This document shows, piece by piece, positions 13,110-19,217 of a stretch of 19,217 nucleotides of DNA; position 1 is the first letter of the stretch; each line of letters begins with the position of its first letter. The notes below the pieces were generated by a model. It ran no database searches, was not told where the DNA came from, and saw only the letters and a program-made list of their open reading frames with translations. Where the stretch lies: the NCBI GenBank assembly GCA_036005125.1, contig DASYQV010000140.1:1-19217 (forward strand). Reading direction: 5' to 3'. The stretch is from DASYQV01 sp036005125 (lineage in GTDB: Bacteria > Acidobacteriota > Vicinamibacteria > Vicinamibacterales > UBA2999). Position numbers and translations under genes: made by a program.

Positions 13110-14831
13110 CTACCTCACGACCAGCTTCAGGTCCAGCGACTTCGCCTCGCCGTCGCCGAGCGTGAAGCTCGTAGCGTGATCCCGCATCCGTTCGAGAAAC
13201 TGCGTGTCGCCGCCTTCACCCTCTTCGAGATAGTCGACAGCGACCGCCAGATAGCGTACTTCACCTGGCAGCGCTCGAATCTTGTACAGACCGTCCTGGT
13301 CCGCGCGTGCGGTGCGGACGTGCCGCGAGGGAAACGCCCACTTGGCGGAGTCCTCGGGAAATACCACCACCGTGTAGTCGCGTGTCGGCTCGCCCTTCGC
13401 GTCGGTGACTTTGCCGTTCACTTCCGGCACGCGATCGGTCACCAGGATCTCCACGTCGTTGATGTCGGAGCCGGGCCTGACGTCGAGCGACGTGTCCGTG
13501 ATATCGGTACCGTTGAGCGACACCGCCTTGAGCATCCACGTCTGCGGCAACTGCGCCATGCGGATCACGACACGGCCGTTCGCCCCGACGATTTTGAAGC
13601 TGCCATCCGCTTCCACGCGGCCGGGCCGCATGCCCATCATCGGCTGAAAGCGCACGGGCTGACCCGTCACCATCAAGCCTTCGGTGTTGAGCGATCCGCT
13701 GCTTCCTTCGGCGGCCACGATCCGCCCGCTCACGGTGGCGCCTCTGCCGGTCACGAGCTGCAGGCCTCCCAGATCCTCATTGCCGACGGTGAGCGGCATG
13801 CTGGCCGTTTCGGGCGTTGCGTCCGCACCAAACGGGGGCGCGTTGGCCACCAACGTGTAGCTGCCGGGCGACACGTTCGAGAGGGTGAAGCTGCCGTCCC
13901 GGCGTACTCGTCCGCCGCCACTGCCCATCATCATGCCGGGGCCGGGAATTTCCGAGGCGTCCATGAGCATGACGAAGCCATTGGTGAGCGGCTTGCCCTG
14001 CGAGTCGACCACGGTGCCCATTATCTTCACGGTTCGCGTGGGCAGCAGTGCGAAGCTCACGTTGGGATGCTCCTGGCCGAGGCCGATGGTAATGCGCTGC
14101 GCTTCGGCGACGTTGCCCGTGCCTGGGTAATACGTGGGCGCGTAACTCGTGGTGTCATCCGAGTCGAGCCCCATCATGCCGCCGCGAAGCACGGCACTCA
14201 CATAATAGTCTCCGGGCGACAGACCATAGAGCCGGTAGGAGCCGGTGTCGTCGGTCTGGTCGCCGATCCCCACCGGCATCAGGCGGCGCGATCCCTGGAA
14301 CGCCTGGTAGCGCATCACCTGCACCCGAGCCATCGCCACCGGTTCGCCGAACTCATCGACGACCCGTCCGGTAATCGCCGCGCCGCGCGGCAGCGCGAAG
14401 TCCGCGCGGGCCATCGTTTCGCGCTCGGCGAGCTCAATCGGCCGGCCTGCCTCGAATGGCCGCCGTTGCCCGAAGCTCAACGTGACGAATCCAGCCTTCG
14501 TGGCCGACAGATTCCAGCGGCCGGCGGGGAGGTCCTTGAGCTCGAAGCGCCCTTCCGCATCAGTGGATGCGATGCGCGATTCACGCATCTCGCCGGCAAA
14601 CGCGCGCACCTGCGCTCGCCGGATCGGCGTGCCCGTGTCGGCTGCCACGACGCGTCCGCGGATGACGCTCGTGCCGGTCTGCGGTTCCCGCGGATCGCGC
14701 GCGGGCCCCGTCCGGCCGCCCGGAAGGCCGCCACGGCGTGGGAGTTGGATATCCCCTTGCGGCGGTCCCTGAGCGTTCCCGTCCACGGCCAACGCCGCGG
14801 CCATCAGCAGGACGACAACGACGTGCTTCAT
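13110..14831 (-). CDS. Secreted protein with repeated carboxypeptidase-regulatory-like domains
   Basis: Protein of 573 residues with a signal peptide (MKHVVVVLLMAAALAVDGNA) and a Gly/Pro/Arg-rich linker. At least three Ig-like carboxypeptidase-regulatory domains follow, each with a G-x-V-x(4)-G-x-P-[IVL] opening and a D-x-x-G-x-[FY]-x(4)-L-x-x-G-x-Y closing strand: about 55-120 (IRGRVVAADTGTPI, TDAEGRFELKDLPAGRWNL), 150-225 (ITGRVVDEFGEPV, DDTGSYRLYGLSPGDYYV) and 265-335 (IMGTVVDSQGKPL, RRDGSFTLSNVSPGSYTL). Similar units continue to the C-terminus (VNGKVTDAKGEPTRDYTV). No catalytic domain or TonB barrel is attached. It is probably a periplasmic or surface binding scaffold. The start at 14831 has GGGAG 7-8 nt upstream; the ATG at 14837 would leave no spacing. 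It heads the coupled run with the DinB and D-threonine aldolase-like genes. Confidence 0.83.
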   Translation of the reverse strand: MKHVVVVLLMAAALAVDGNAQGPPQGDIQLPRRGGLPGGRTGPARDPREPQTGTSVIRGRVVAADTGTPIRRAQVRAFAGEMRESRIASTDAEGRFELKDLPAGRWNLSATKAGFVTLSFGQRRPFEAGRPIELAERETMARADFALPRGAAITGRVVDEFGEPVAMARVQVMRYQAFQGSRRLMPVGIGDQTDDTGSYRLYGLSPGDYYVSAVLRGGMMGLDSDDTTSYAPTYYPGTGNVAEAQRITIGLGQEHPNVSFALLPTRTVKIMGTVVDSQGKPLTNGFVMLMDASEIPGPGMMMGSGGGRVRRDGSFTLSNVSPGSYTLVANAPPFGADATPETASMPLTVGNEDLGGLQLVTGRGATVSGRIVAAEGSSGSLNTEGLMVTGQPVRFQPMMGMRPGRVEADGSFKIVGANGRVVIRMAQLPQTWMLKAVSLNGTDITDTSLDVRPGSDINDVEILVTDRVPEVNGKVTDAKGEPTRDYTVVVFPEDSAKWAFPSRHVRTARADQDGLYKIRALPGEVRYLAVAVDYLEEGEGGDTQFLERMRDHATSFTLGDGEAKSLDLKLVVR

Positions 14832-14929
14832 GAACATTCTCCCGTTCCCGGATCATACCGACGACGTAGCCCCGGGTGTGGCCGGATCAGGTGACAAATT
14901 TGTGGCAATGAGCCATAAACGGACAAGGC

Positions 14930-15006
14930 CCTGAGTCGGGGTCGACTCAGGTGTTGCCACGATCCGTATCAATGCCTTGAGTCGACACGTCACCAGGGTC
15001 TGACCC
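14930..15006. repeat. REP-like inverted repeats over the 3' end of the HAD gene
   Basis: CCTGAGTC (14930-14937) and GACTCAGG (14944-14951) form a perfect 8-bp stem with a 6-nt loop; the second arm contains the HAD stop codon (14947-14949). The same GAGTCGAC motif recurs at 14979-14986, inverted relative to GTCGACTC at 14941-14948. Next to it, GGGTC-T-GACCC lies at 14996-15006. Such GGGTCTGACCC palindromes are common components of REP-type intergenic repeats. Here they are read as codons for the protein's C-terminal tail. Confidence 0.6.
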
Positions 15007-15669
15007 CGGGCGTCCCGAATCGATCAGCCGTTGCAGTCGCGCGAGTGTCAGCTCGCCCGCGTGCGACACCTGCAGGTCGGCGTTGGCGAAGTCGTGATTC
15101 AGGCTCAGCGTGTGGGGAATGACCACGGTCTTCATGCCGGCCGCGCTGGCTGCCGTGAGACCGGGGCCCGAATCCTCGACCGCCACGCACCAACGAGGGT
15201 CGATGCCCAGACGGCGCGCAGCTTCCAGATAGACATCCGGAGCCGGCTTGCCGTGCTCGACCTCGTCGCCGGTGACCACCGCGTCGAAGCGCGTGGCGAG
15301 GCCGAGATCACGGAGCGCGCGAGTGACCCAGTCGCCGGTGGCGGTCGAAGCGACCGCACAAGGCACGCCGGCTCCGGTCAGCTCGTCGAGCAACTCGGCG
15401 ATGCCGGGCATCAGCTCCCAACGAACGCGCGCGCGAAAGTACGCCCGCCGCCGTTCGACGAACTGTTCGTAGTCAATCGGCGGGTGCGTCGCGCGGTCGC
15501 GCAACCGTACGAACCAATGGTCCGCAGGCGTGACGATGCCCACGCCCTCGCACCACTCCTCGACGGTGAGCGTGGCGCCGCATTCGGAAAAAAGCTGCTC
15601 GTGCGATTCGAACTCGGCTGTCTCGCTGTCCAGAATCGTCCCATCGAAGTCGAATACGACGGCAAACAT
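14947..15669 (-). CDS. HAD-superfamily hydrolase (beta-phosphoglucomutase / phosphatase type)
   Basis: Cytoplasmic HAD subfamily IA enzyme of 240 residues. Motif I is FDFDGTILDSE (nucleophile D7, acid/base D9). An alpha-helical cap follows at about 16-85, including EEWCEGVGIVTPADHWF. Motif II is VASTATGD, motif III lies in GDEVEHGKPAPDVYLEAARRLG, and motif IV is VAVEDSGPGLTAASAAGMKTV. This layout matches beta-phosphoglucomutase-like phosphatases acting on small phosphosugars; the substrate cannot be read from sequence. The catalytic domain ends near LTLARLQRLID. The remaining ~23 residues (SGRPGSDPGDVSTQGIDTDRGNT) are encoded by REP-like inverted repeats and look like a run-on after loss of an earlier stop. 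No ribosome binding site is obvious before 15669, but the start fits the family. Confidence 0.88.
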   Translation of the reverse strand: MFAVVFDFDGTILDSETAEFESHEQLFSECGATLTVEEWCEGVGIVTPADHWFVRLRDRATHPPIDYEQFVERRRAYFRARVRWELMPGIAELLDELTGAGVPCAVASTATGDWVTRALRDLGLATRFDAVVTGDEVEHGKPAPDVYLEAARRLGIDPRWCVAVEDSGPGLTAASAAGMKTVVIPHTLSLNHDFANADLQVSHAGELTLARLQRLIDSGRPGSDPGDVSTQGIDTDRGNT

Positions 15670-15717
15670 GGCTTCAGGGCTCGTGGTTCAGGACCCACTT
15701 CAGACGGACGTACGTAG

Positions 15718-15779
15718 GCCGGGTCTTTGGACCCGGCACTGGGCCGGTTCAAACCGGACATACGTAGACCCGGCCCAGT
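15718..15779. repeat. Double-hairpin REP-like element after the aldehyde dehydrogenase gene
   Basis: Hairpin 1: GCCGGGTC (15718-15725) and GACCCGGC (15730-15737), with loop TTTG. Hairpin 2: ACTGGGCCGG (15738-15747) and CCGGCCCAGT (15770-15779), a perfect 10-bp stem with a 22-nt loop that itself holds AACCGG/CCGGTT-type symmetry. TACGTAG occurs just before hairpin 1 (15711-15717) and again inside hairpin 2 (15761-15767), so the element looks like two copies of one unit. It starts 10 nt past the stop at 15790. Degenerate TTC-type heptamers lie beyond it, towards the HAD start (about 15670-15704). Confidence 0.7.
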
Positions 15780-15789
15780 TGAATCACGA

Positions 15790-17379
15790 TCACCTCACGC
15801 GCACGCGGCTCTGCTCCCGCATGAACTGCTGGAGGTAGTAAGGCCCGCCGCTGCCGCGCCCGGTCGAGCCGCTTGCTTTCCAGCCTGCGAACGGATTGAC
15901 GCCGGGCCACGCTCCCGTCGTCGCGCCCGCGCGACGGTTGACGTAGGTGACGCCGGCATGAACGGTGGCAAAGAAGCGATCGATTTCGCGTTCGTCCTCG
16001 GAGAAGAGCCCCGCCGTCAAACCGTAGTCGGTGCTGTTGGCGAGCTCGATCGCCTCGTCGAGCGACGAGACCTGCGAGACCAGCATGATTGGGACAAACA
16101 GCTCCTCGTGAAACAGCGAGCTGTCGTGACGGAGTCCGTCGATCACCGTCGGCTCGACGAAGTACCCGTGTTCACGCTCGCCGTCGGTCAGACGCCGGCC
16201 TCCGAACACGATCTGGCCACCCTCGGACTTCGCCTGCCTCACGGCGCCTTCGAAGCGCTTCACGGCCGCCTCGTTGATGACGGGACCCATGGCCACGCCA
16301 CGATCCAGCGGGTTGCCGATTGTGACCGCGCGCAGCTTTTCGATGAACCGGTCGAGAAACTTGTGCTTGATGTCGCGGTGCGCGTACACACGCGAGCACG
16401 CGGAGCACTTCTGCCCCTGCGCGCTGAACGCCGAACGTCCCACTCCCTGCGTGGCCTTCTCGATGTCGGCGCTCCTCATCACAATCGCCGGGTTCTTGCC
16501 GCCCATTTCCGTGATGAGCGGCCGCGGGATGGGCCGTTCGGCGTTGTCGCGGATCATCTTCATCCCGACGGCCGTCGAGCCCGTGAACACCACGCCGTCG
16601 ATGTCGGGGTCGTCGATGAGCGCCTGACCCGTCGTATCGCCGGGACCGGTGACAATGTTGAAGACCCCTGGAGGCAAACCGGCCTCTACGGCGAGTTGAT
16701 ACAGCTTCACGCCGACGAGCGACGTCTCGGCGGCGGGCTTGAAGACCACTGTGTTGCCCGTGACGAGCGCCGCGCCGGCAGGTCCTGCCGCGAGCGCGAG
16801 CGGAAAATTGAACGGTGAGATCACCGCCCAGACGCCGTACGGCCGCATGACGCTGATCGTTTCCTCGTGCACCTCGAGCGCGTCCATCCGCCGCACGAAC
16901 CCATCGTGCTCCTCGAACTGCGAACAGTAGTACCCGATGAGATCGGCCGCTTCTTCGACGTCACCCAGGCATTCGAGCCGGCTCTTGCCTGCTTCGTACC
17001 CCATCAGTGCCGACAGCTCGATACGATGCGCGTGAATGAGTTGCGCCAGCCTCCGCAGGATGTCCACGCGATCGTCCCAGCGTGTCGCGGCCCAGCGCGG
17101 GTAGGCGTCGCGCGCCGCCGCTACGGCCTCACGCACGTGCTCCGGCGCGCCAAGCTGAAATCGCCCGAGCAGGATGCGTCTGTCGATTGGACTGCGGTCT
17201 TCGAACTGCTGGGAAGACTCGACCGGAGCGCCCCCGATGTACATCGGGTACGTCTCGCCAAATCGAGTCCTGACCGCCGCGATCATCCGATCGAACTCAC
17301 GGTGCACATCGTCCATGCGCTCGGACATCATCGTCGCGTAGGTCACCTTGGGTTGGGCACGCCGGACGTCGGTTGCCAT
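15790..17379 (-). CDS. pruA: 1-pyrroline-5-carboxylate (L-glutamate gamma-semialdehyde) dehydrogenase-type ALDH
   Basis: NAD(P)-dependent aldehyde dehydrogenase of 529 residues, matching the stand-alone P5C dehydrogenases (RocA/PruA group) that finish proline breakdown by oxidising glutamate semialdehyde to glutamate. Key residues are present: N191 in SPFNFPLAL, K214 in VVFKPAAETS, the GSTAVG nucleotide loop (267-272), general base E291 in EMGGKNPAIV and catalytic C325 in AQGQKCSACSR. The ending NPFAGWKASGSTGRGSGGPYYLQQFMREQS is characteristic of the P5CDH group. A strong ribosome binding site (AGGAGG, 5 nt before the ATG) fixes the start at 17379. No proline dehydrogenase gene is in the window. 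Other aldehyde substrates remain possible. Confidence 0.9.
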   Translation of the reverse strand: MATDVRRAQPKVTYATMMSERMDDVHREFDRMIAAVRTRFGETYPMYIGGAPVESSQQFEDRSPIDRRILLGRFQLGAPEHVREAVAAARDAYPRWAATRWDDRVDILRRLAQLIHAHRIELSALMGYEAGKSRLECLGDVEEAADLIGYYCSQFEEHDGFVRRMDALEVHEETISVMRPYGVWAVISPFNFPLALAAGPAGAALVTGNTVVFKPAAETSLVGVKLYQLAVEAGLPPGVFNIVTGPGDTTGQALIDDPDIDGVVFTGSTAVGMKMIRDNAERPIPRPLITEMGGKNPAIVMRSADIEKATQGVGRSAFSAQGQKCSACSRVYAHRDIKHKFLDRFIEKLRAVTIGNPLDRGVAMGPVINEAAVKRFEGAVRQAKSEGGQIVFGGRRLTDGEREHGYFVEPTVIDGLRHDSSLFHEELFVPIMLVSQVSSLDEAIELANSTDYGLTAGLFSEDEREIDRFFATVHAGVTYVNRRAGATTGAWPGVNPFAGWKASGSTGRGSGGPYYLQQFMREQSRVRVR

Positions 17380-17404
17380 TGGTCCTCCTAATACGAAGGC
17401 CTTA

Positions 17405-17431
17405 GGGATCAGAGCTCTCTCAGGGCATCAG
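17405..17431. repeat. Diverged single copy of the 39-bp array unit
   Basis: The 27 nt here align with part of the array unit at 11266-11449 (GGGATCAGGGCTGTCTC then AGGCATCAG), with two substitutions and one inserted G. It lies 26 nt upstream of the pruA-type start codon and about 6 kb from the array. It suggests that the unit is dispersed in the genome rather than born only by local duplication. Confidence 0.6.
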
Positions 17432-17478
17432 TCGAGTGGTGCGACGCTCGCAATCCGAAGATGGGTGCACCAACGTTT

Positions 17479-17565
17479 TCAGTTGCGCGGGTGGTGAGAG
17501 CCGCGCGCGTCCAAGGCAGTCAGCCCGACGGCGGCCAGCACAAGCGTCACCCGCAGTCGTCGCAT
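17479..17565 (-). CDS. Possible 28-residue leader or micropeptide upstream of pruA
   Basis: A minus-strand ATG at 17565 opens a 28-codon frame ending with TGA at 17479. The peptide MRRLRVTLVLAAVGLTALDARG then SHHPRN has two Arg-rich turns followed by a hydrophobic stretch, like a signal peptide without a mature protein. It lies 99 nt upstream of the pruA start, on the same strand. No ribosome binding site is visible. It may be a true micropeptide, the start of a gene since destroyed, or chance. Confidence 0.25.
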   Translation of the reverse strand: MRRLRVTLVLAAVGLTALDARGSHHPRN

Positions 17566-17596
17566 TGAGATAGGAATAGCACACTCCCGGTGCCGG

Positions 17597-17723
17597 GTTC
17601 CGCGTTCCGCCTTCTGCGTTCGTGTTCAGCTTCGGCGTTCAACGTTCAGCTCGAGGCTCGTCGCTCCGAACAGGAACCGGAGCACCTGAAGGCGAACGCA
17701 GAAGCCAGAACGAGGAAAGGGAA
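17597..17723. repeat. Heptamer inverted-repeat element after the FAD oxidoreductase gene (GTTCNGC family)
   Basis: Plus-strand units GTTCCGC, GTTCCGC, CTTCTGC and GTTCGTG start at 17597, 17604, 17611 and 17618. GTTCAGC, CTTCGGC, GTTCAAC and GTTCAGC follow, up to 17650. The opposite arm (about 17668-17723) carries GAAC/GAAG-type units. The arms share a perfect 12-bp inverted match (CTTCTGCGTTCG at 17611-17622, CGAACGCAGAAG at 17693-17704). The element ends 2 nt from the gene's stop codon at 17726. In the sense direction of that gene the proximal arm is the TTC arm. It is the most degenerate of the heptamer elements. Confidence 0.68.
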
Positions 17724-17725
17724 CC

Positions 17726-19217
17726 TCAGGATCGCAGGTCTCTCAGAATCTCTCTCGCCGCATTCCGGCCGCTGCCACCGGTCATGAACCCGCCGGGGTG
17801 CGTGCCGGCGCTGCAGAGGTACAGTCCCTCGATGGGGCTGCGGTATTGGCCGTAGCCGAGAAGAGGCCGCATCGTCAGCAGCTGGTCCAGCGCCAGCTCG
17901 CCGTGATAGATGTGGCCGCCCGAGAAGCCGTACTTCGCGTCGAGCTCGGCGGGAGTGATCACCTCGCCTGCAACCACGAGCTGCTCGATCCCTGGGGCGT
18001 GCCGCGCCAGCGTGCGCAGGACCGCATTGCCGAATGCCTCGTTCGACGCGTCCCATGTCGTGCCACGGAGCGTTGCGGGCGCGTAGTGGGCGTAGATGGA
18101 CATCACATGAGCACCCGCTGGAGCGAGTTGCGGGTCGAGGATGGATGGGATGGTGATATCGAGCCACGGCTCCGACGAGAACTCGCCGTACTTGGCGTGG
18201 TCGAATGCGCGCTCGAGGTAATCGAGTTCAGGACCAACGTGGATCCGACCCGAGAGCGGCTCAACATCGTGCGCGCCGAGCCCGGAAAACCTCGGTAAGG
18301 CGGACAGCGCGAGGTTGACCTTGGCCACGGTGCCCGCCGCGCGGTAGTTGCCGATCTTGGTCAGGAAGTCGGGCGTCAGATCAATCGGGTCGACGAGACG
18401 CAGGAAAGTCGTCTTTGGATCGACGGCGGATACGACGGCACGTGCGTCAACCTGCTCACCGCCCGCGAGCGCGACGCCGGTGACGCGGCCATTGGCGACG
18501 ATCACGCGCTGGACCTCCGCGCGCGTGCGGATCGTCGCACCGGCCGCGGCAGCGGCGCTCGCCATGGCCTGCGTCAGCGCGCCAGGTCCGCCCCGGACGC
18601 GCGAGGCGTGATCGCCGAGCCGCTGATGGGCTTCCCGCATCATGAGCACGAGCGCGCTGCCCGCTGACCAGGGGCCGAACATGGTCCCCGACACGCCAGG
18701 CGCGGCAAGCGTCGCACACAGAAGCTCCGACTCGAACCACTCGTGAACGAGGTCCGCAACGGCCATCGGGCCCCAGCGGAGCAGCCGATAACCGTCCTTG
18801 CGGCCGAGTGCCCGGAACTTGCGACCCGTTCGAAGCATGTTCCACCAGTCGCCAGCCGTCGGGTCGTCGATGCGTGGCGGCGAGGTGGCGAGCAGGGATG
18901 CCAGCACCTCGGACACGCGGGTCATCGACTCGCGGTAGAGGGGATAGGCCGCGGCATCCTTCGCGCTCAGCGTCTGAATCGCCTGCGCGCTGCGGCCGAC
19001 GTCGTCGTAGAGCACGAGGGCGCGACCGTCGAGGCCTGCAGCAAACACGTGTGTCGCCGGCACGAGAAACTCGACGCCGAGACGGGCCAGGTCCATGTCG
19101 CGGACGATATCGGTCCAAAGCGGCCCGACGTGATGCGCGAGAGTCGGGCAGCGGAAGCCGGGATGGAGTTCGTCCGTGATGGCGCCACCCCCGACCGTGT
19201 CACGCCGCTCGAGCACG
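17726..19217 (-). CDS. FAD-dependent NAD(P)-type oxidoreductase, phytoene-desaturase/PYROXD2-like (5' end missing)
   Basis: Partial gene: 496 residues are visible, and the frame stays open through the right edge. The N-terminal Rossmann segment (about 30-40 residues with GxGxxG) is missing, and the visible part begins VLERRDTVGGGAITDE, which normally follows it. The middle shows the second FAD-fold strand region (GGPGALTQAMASAAAAAGATIRTRAEVQRVIV, VDARAVVSAVDP). The C-terminus has GLYLCSAGTHPGGFMTGGSGRNAAREIL, the FAD-binding ending of the carotenoid-desaturase-like family. Members include phytoene desaturases and PYROXD2-like proteins of unclear substrate. No carotenoid synthesis genes are present, so a desaturase role in pigment synthesis is not supported here. 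The first visible codon (GTG at 19216) is internal, not a start. Confidence 0.87.
   Translation of the reverse strand, partial: VLERRDTVGGGAITDELHPGFRCPTLAHHVGPLWTDIVRDMDLARLGVEFLVPATHVFAAGLDGRALVLYDDVGRSAQAIQTLSAKDAAAYPLYRESMTRVSEVLASLLATSPPRIDDPTAGDWWNMLRTGRKFRALGRKDGYRLLRWGPMAVADLVHEWFESELLCATLAAPGVSGTMFGPWSAGSALVLMMREAHQRLGDHASRVRGGPGALTQAMASAAAAAGATIRTRAEVQRVIVANGRVTGVALAGGEQVDARAVVSAVDPKTTFLRLVDPIDLTPDFLTKIGNYRAAGTVAKVNLALSALPRFSGLGAHDVEPLSGRIHVGPELDYLERAFDHAKYGEFSSEPWLDITIPSILDPQLAPAGAHVMSIYAHYAPATLRGTTWDASNEAFGNAVLRTLARHAPGIEQLVVAGEVITPAELDAKYGFSGGHIYHGELALDQLLTMRPLLGYGQYRSPIEGLYLCSAGTHPGGFMTGGSGRNAAREILRDLRS

Noticed and set aside
14852..14857. TATGAT (minus strand) as a -10 box for the carboxypeptidase-regulatory-like gene
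   Set aside because: The -10 match is good, but no -35-like hexamer lies 16-18 nt upstream, and it would leave a very short leader.
13095..14894. 600-codon plus-strand frame opposite the carboxypeptidase-regulatory-like gene
   Set aside because: It is His/Arg/Ala-rich with no signal peptide or domain, while the minus strand encodes repeated Ig-like domains with a signal peptide.

Overview
The window looks like chromosomal DNA from a high-GC soil or sediment bacterium, most likely Acidobacteriota of the Vicinamibacteria type. The reasons are the high GC content with strongly GC-biased third codon positions, the ECF sigma / anti-sigma / DUF4097 trio, the carboxypeptidase-regulatory-like secreted protein, and the many small secreted proteins of unknown function. 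This placement is an inference from gene families, not from a marker gene. No rRNA, tRNA, CRISPR array, insertion sequence or phage gene was seen.

Layout. 4-2423 (+): ECF sigma factor, zinc-finger anti-sigma factor and a DUF4097 solenoid protein, tightly packed as an envelope-stress-type operon. 2424-2894: non-coding or decayed DNA with hairpins, one doubtful minus-strand ORF and a heptamer repeat element. 2895-4213 (-): metK behind a long leader that carries a sigma70-like promoter, a possible pseudoknot aptamer and an intrinsic terminator directly before the ribosome binding site. 4223-4669 (+): SixA-like phosphatase. 4835-8114 (-): outer-membrane beta-barrel protein, aromatic-amino-acid-type decarboxylase and a glycine-zipper protein. 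8398-11012 (+): small secreted protein, glycine oxidase ThiO, pterin-4a-carbinolamine dehydratase and a MerR-type regulator. 10963-14831 (-): a three-gene run (carboxypeptidase-regulatory-like protein, DinB/YfiT protein, Zn/PLP D-threonine aldolase-like enzyme), then a 39-bp tandem array and a lone bacterial microcompartment shell protein. 14947-19217 (-): HAD phosphatase, 1-pyrroline-5-carboxylate dehydrogenase-type ALDH, and an FAD oxidoreductase cut by the right edge.

Two signals stand out beyond the gene list. First, the metK leader can form three mutually exclusive pairings (pseudoknot, antiterminator, terminator), as expected of a riboswitch that shuts metK off. Its loop partly recalls the SAM-II class but it is not a clear match. 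Second, the DNA just after several stop codons (metK, the glycine-zipper gene, thiO, the D-threonine aldolase-like gene and the FAD oxidoreductase) holds short 7-nt tandem repeats. Their sequence differs from locus to locus but shares a TTC core. In the sense direction of the preceding gene, the arm next to the stop carries TTC heptamers, and at four of the five loci a second arm carries the complementary GAA heptamers, so the transcript could fold into a long hairpin. This looks like a locus-diversified class of 3'-end element.

The intergenic stretch 8115-8397 between the divergent glycine-zipper and small secreted genes shows no convincing motif.
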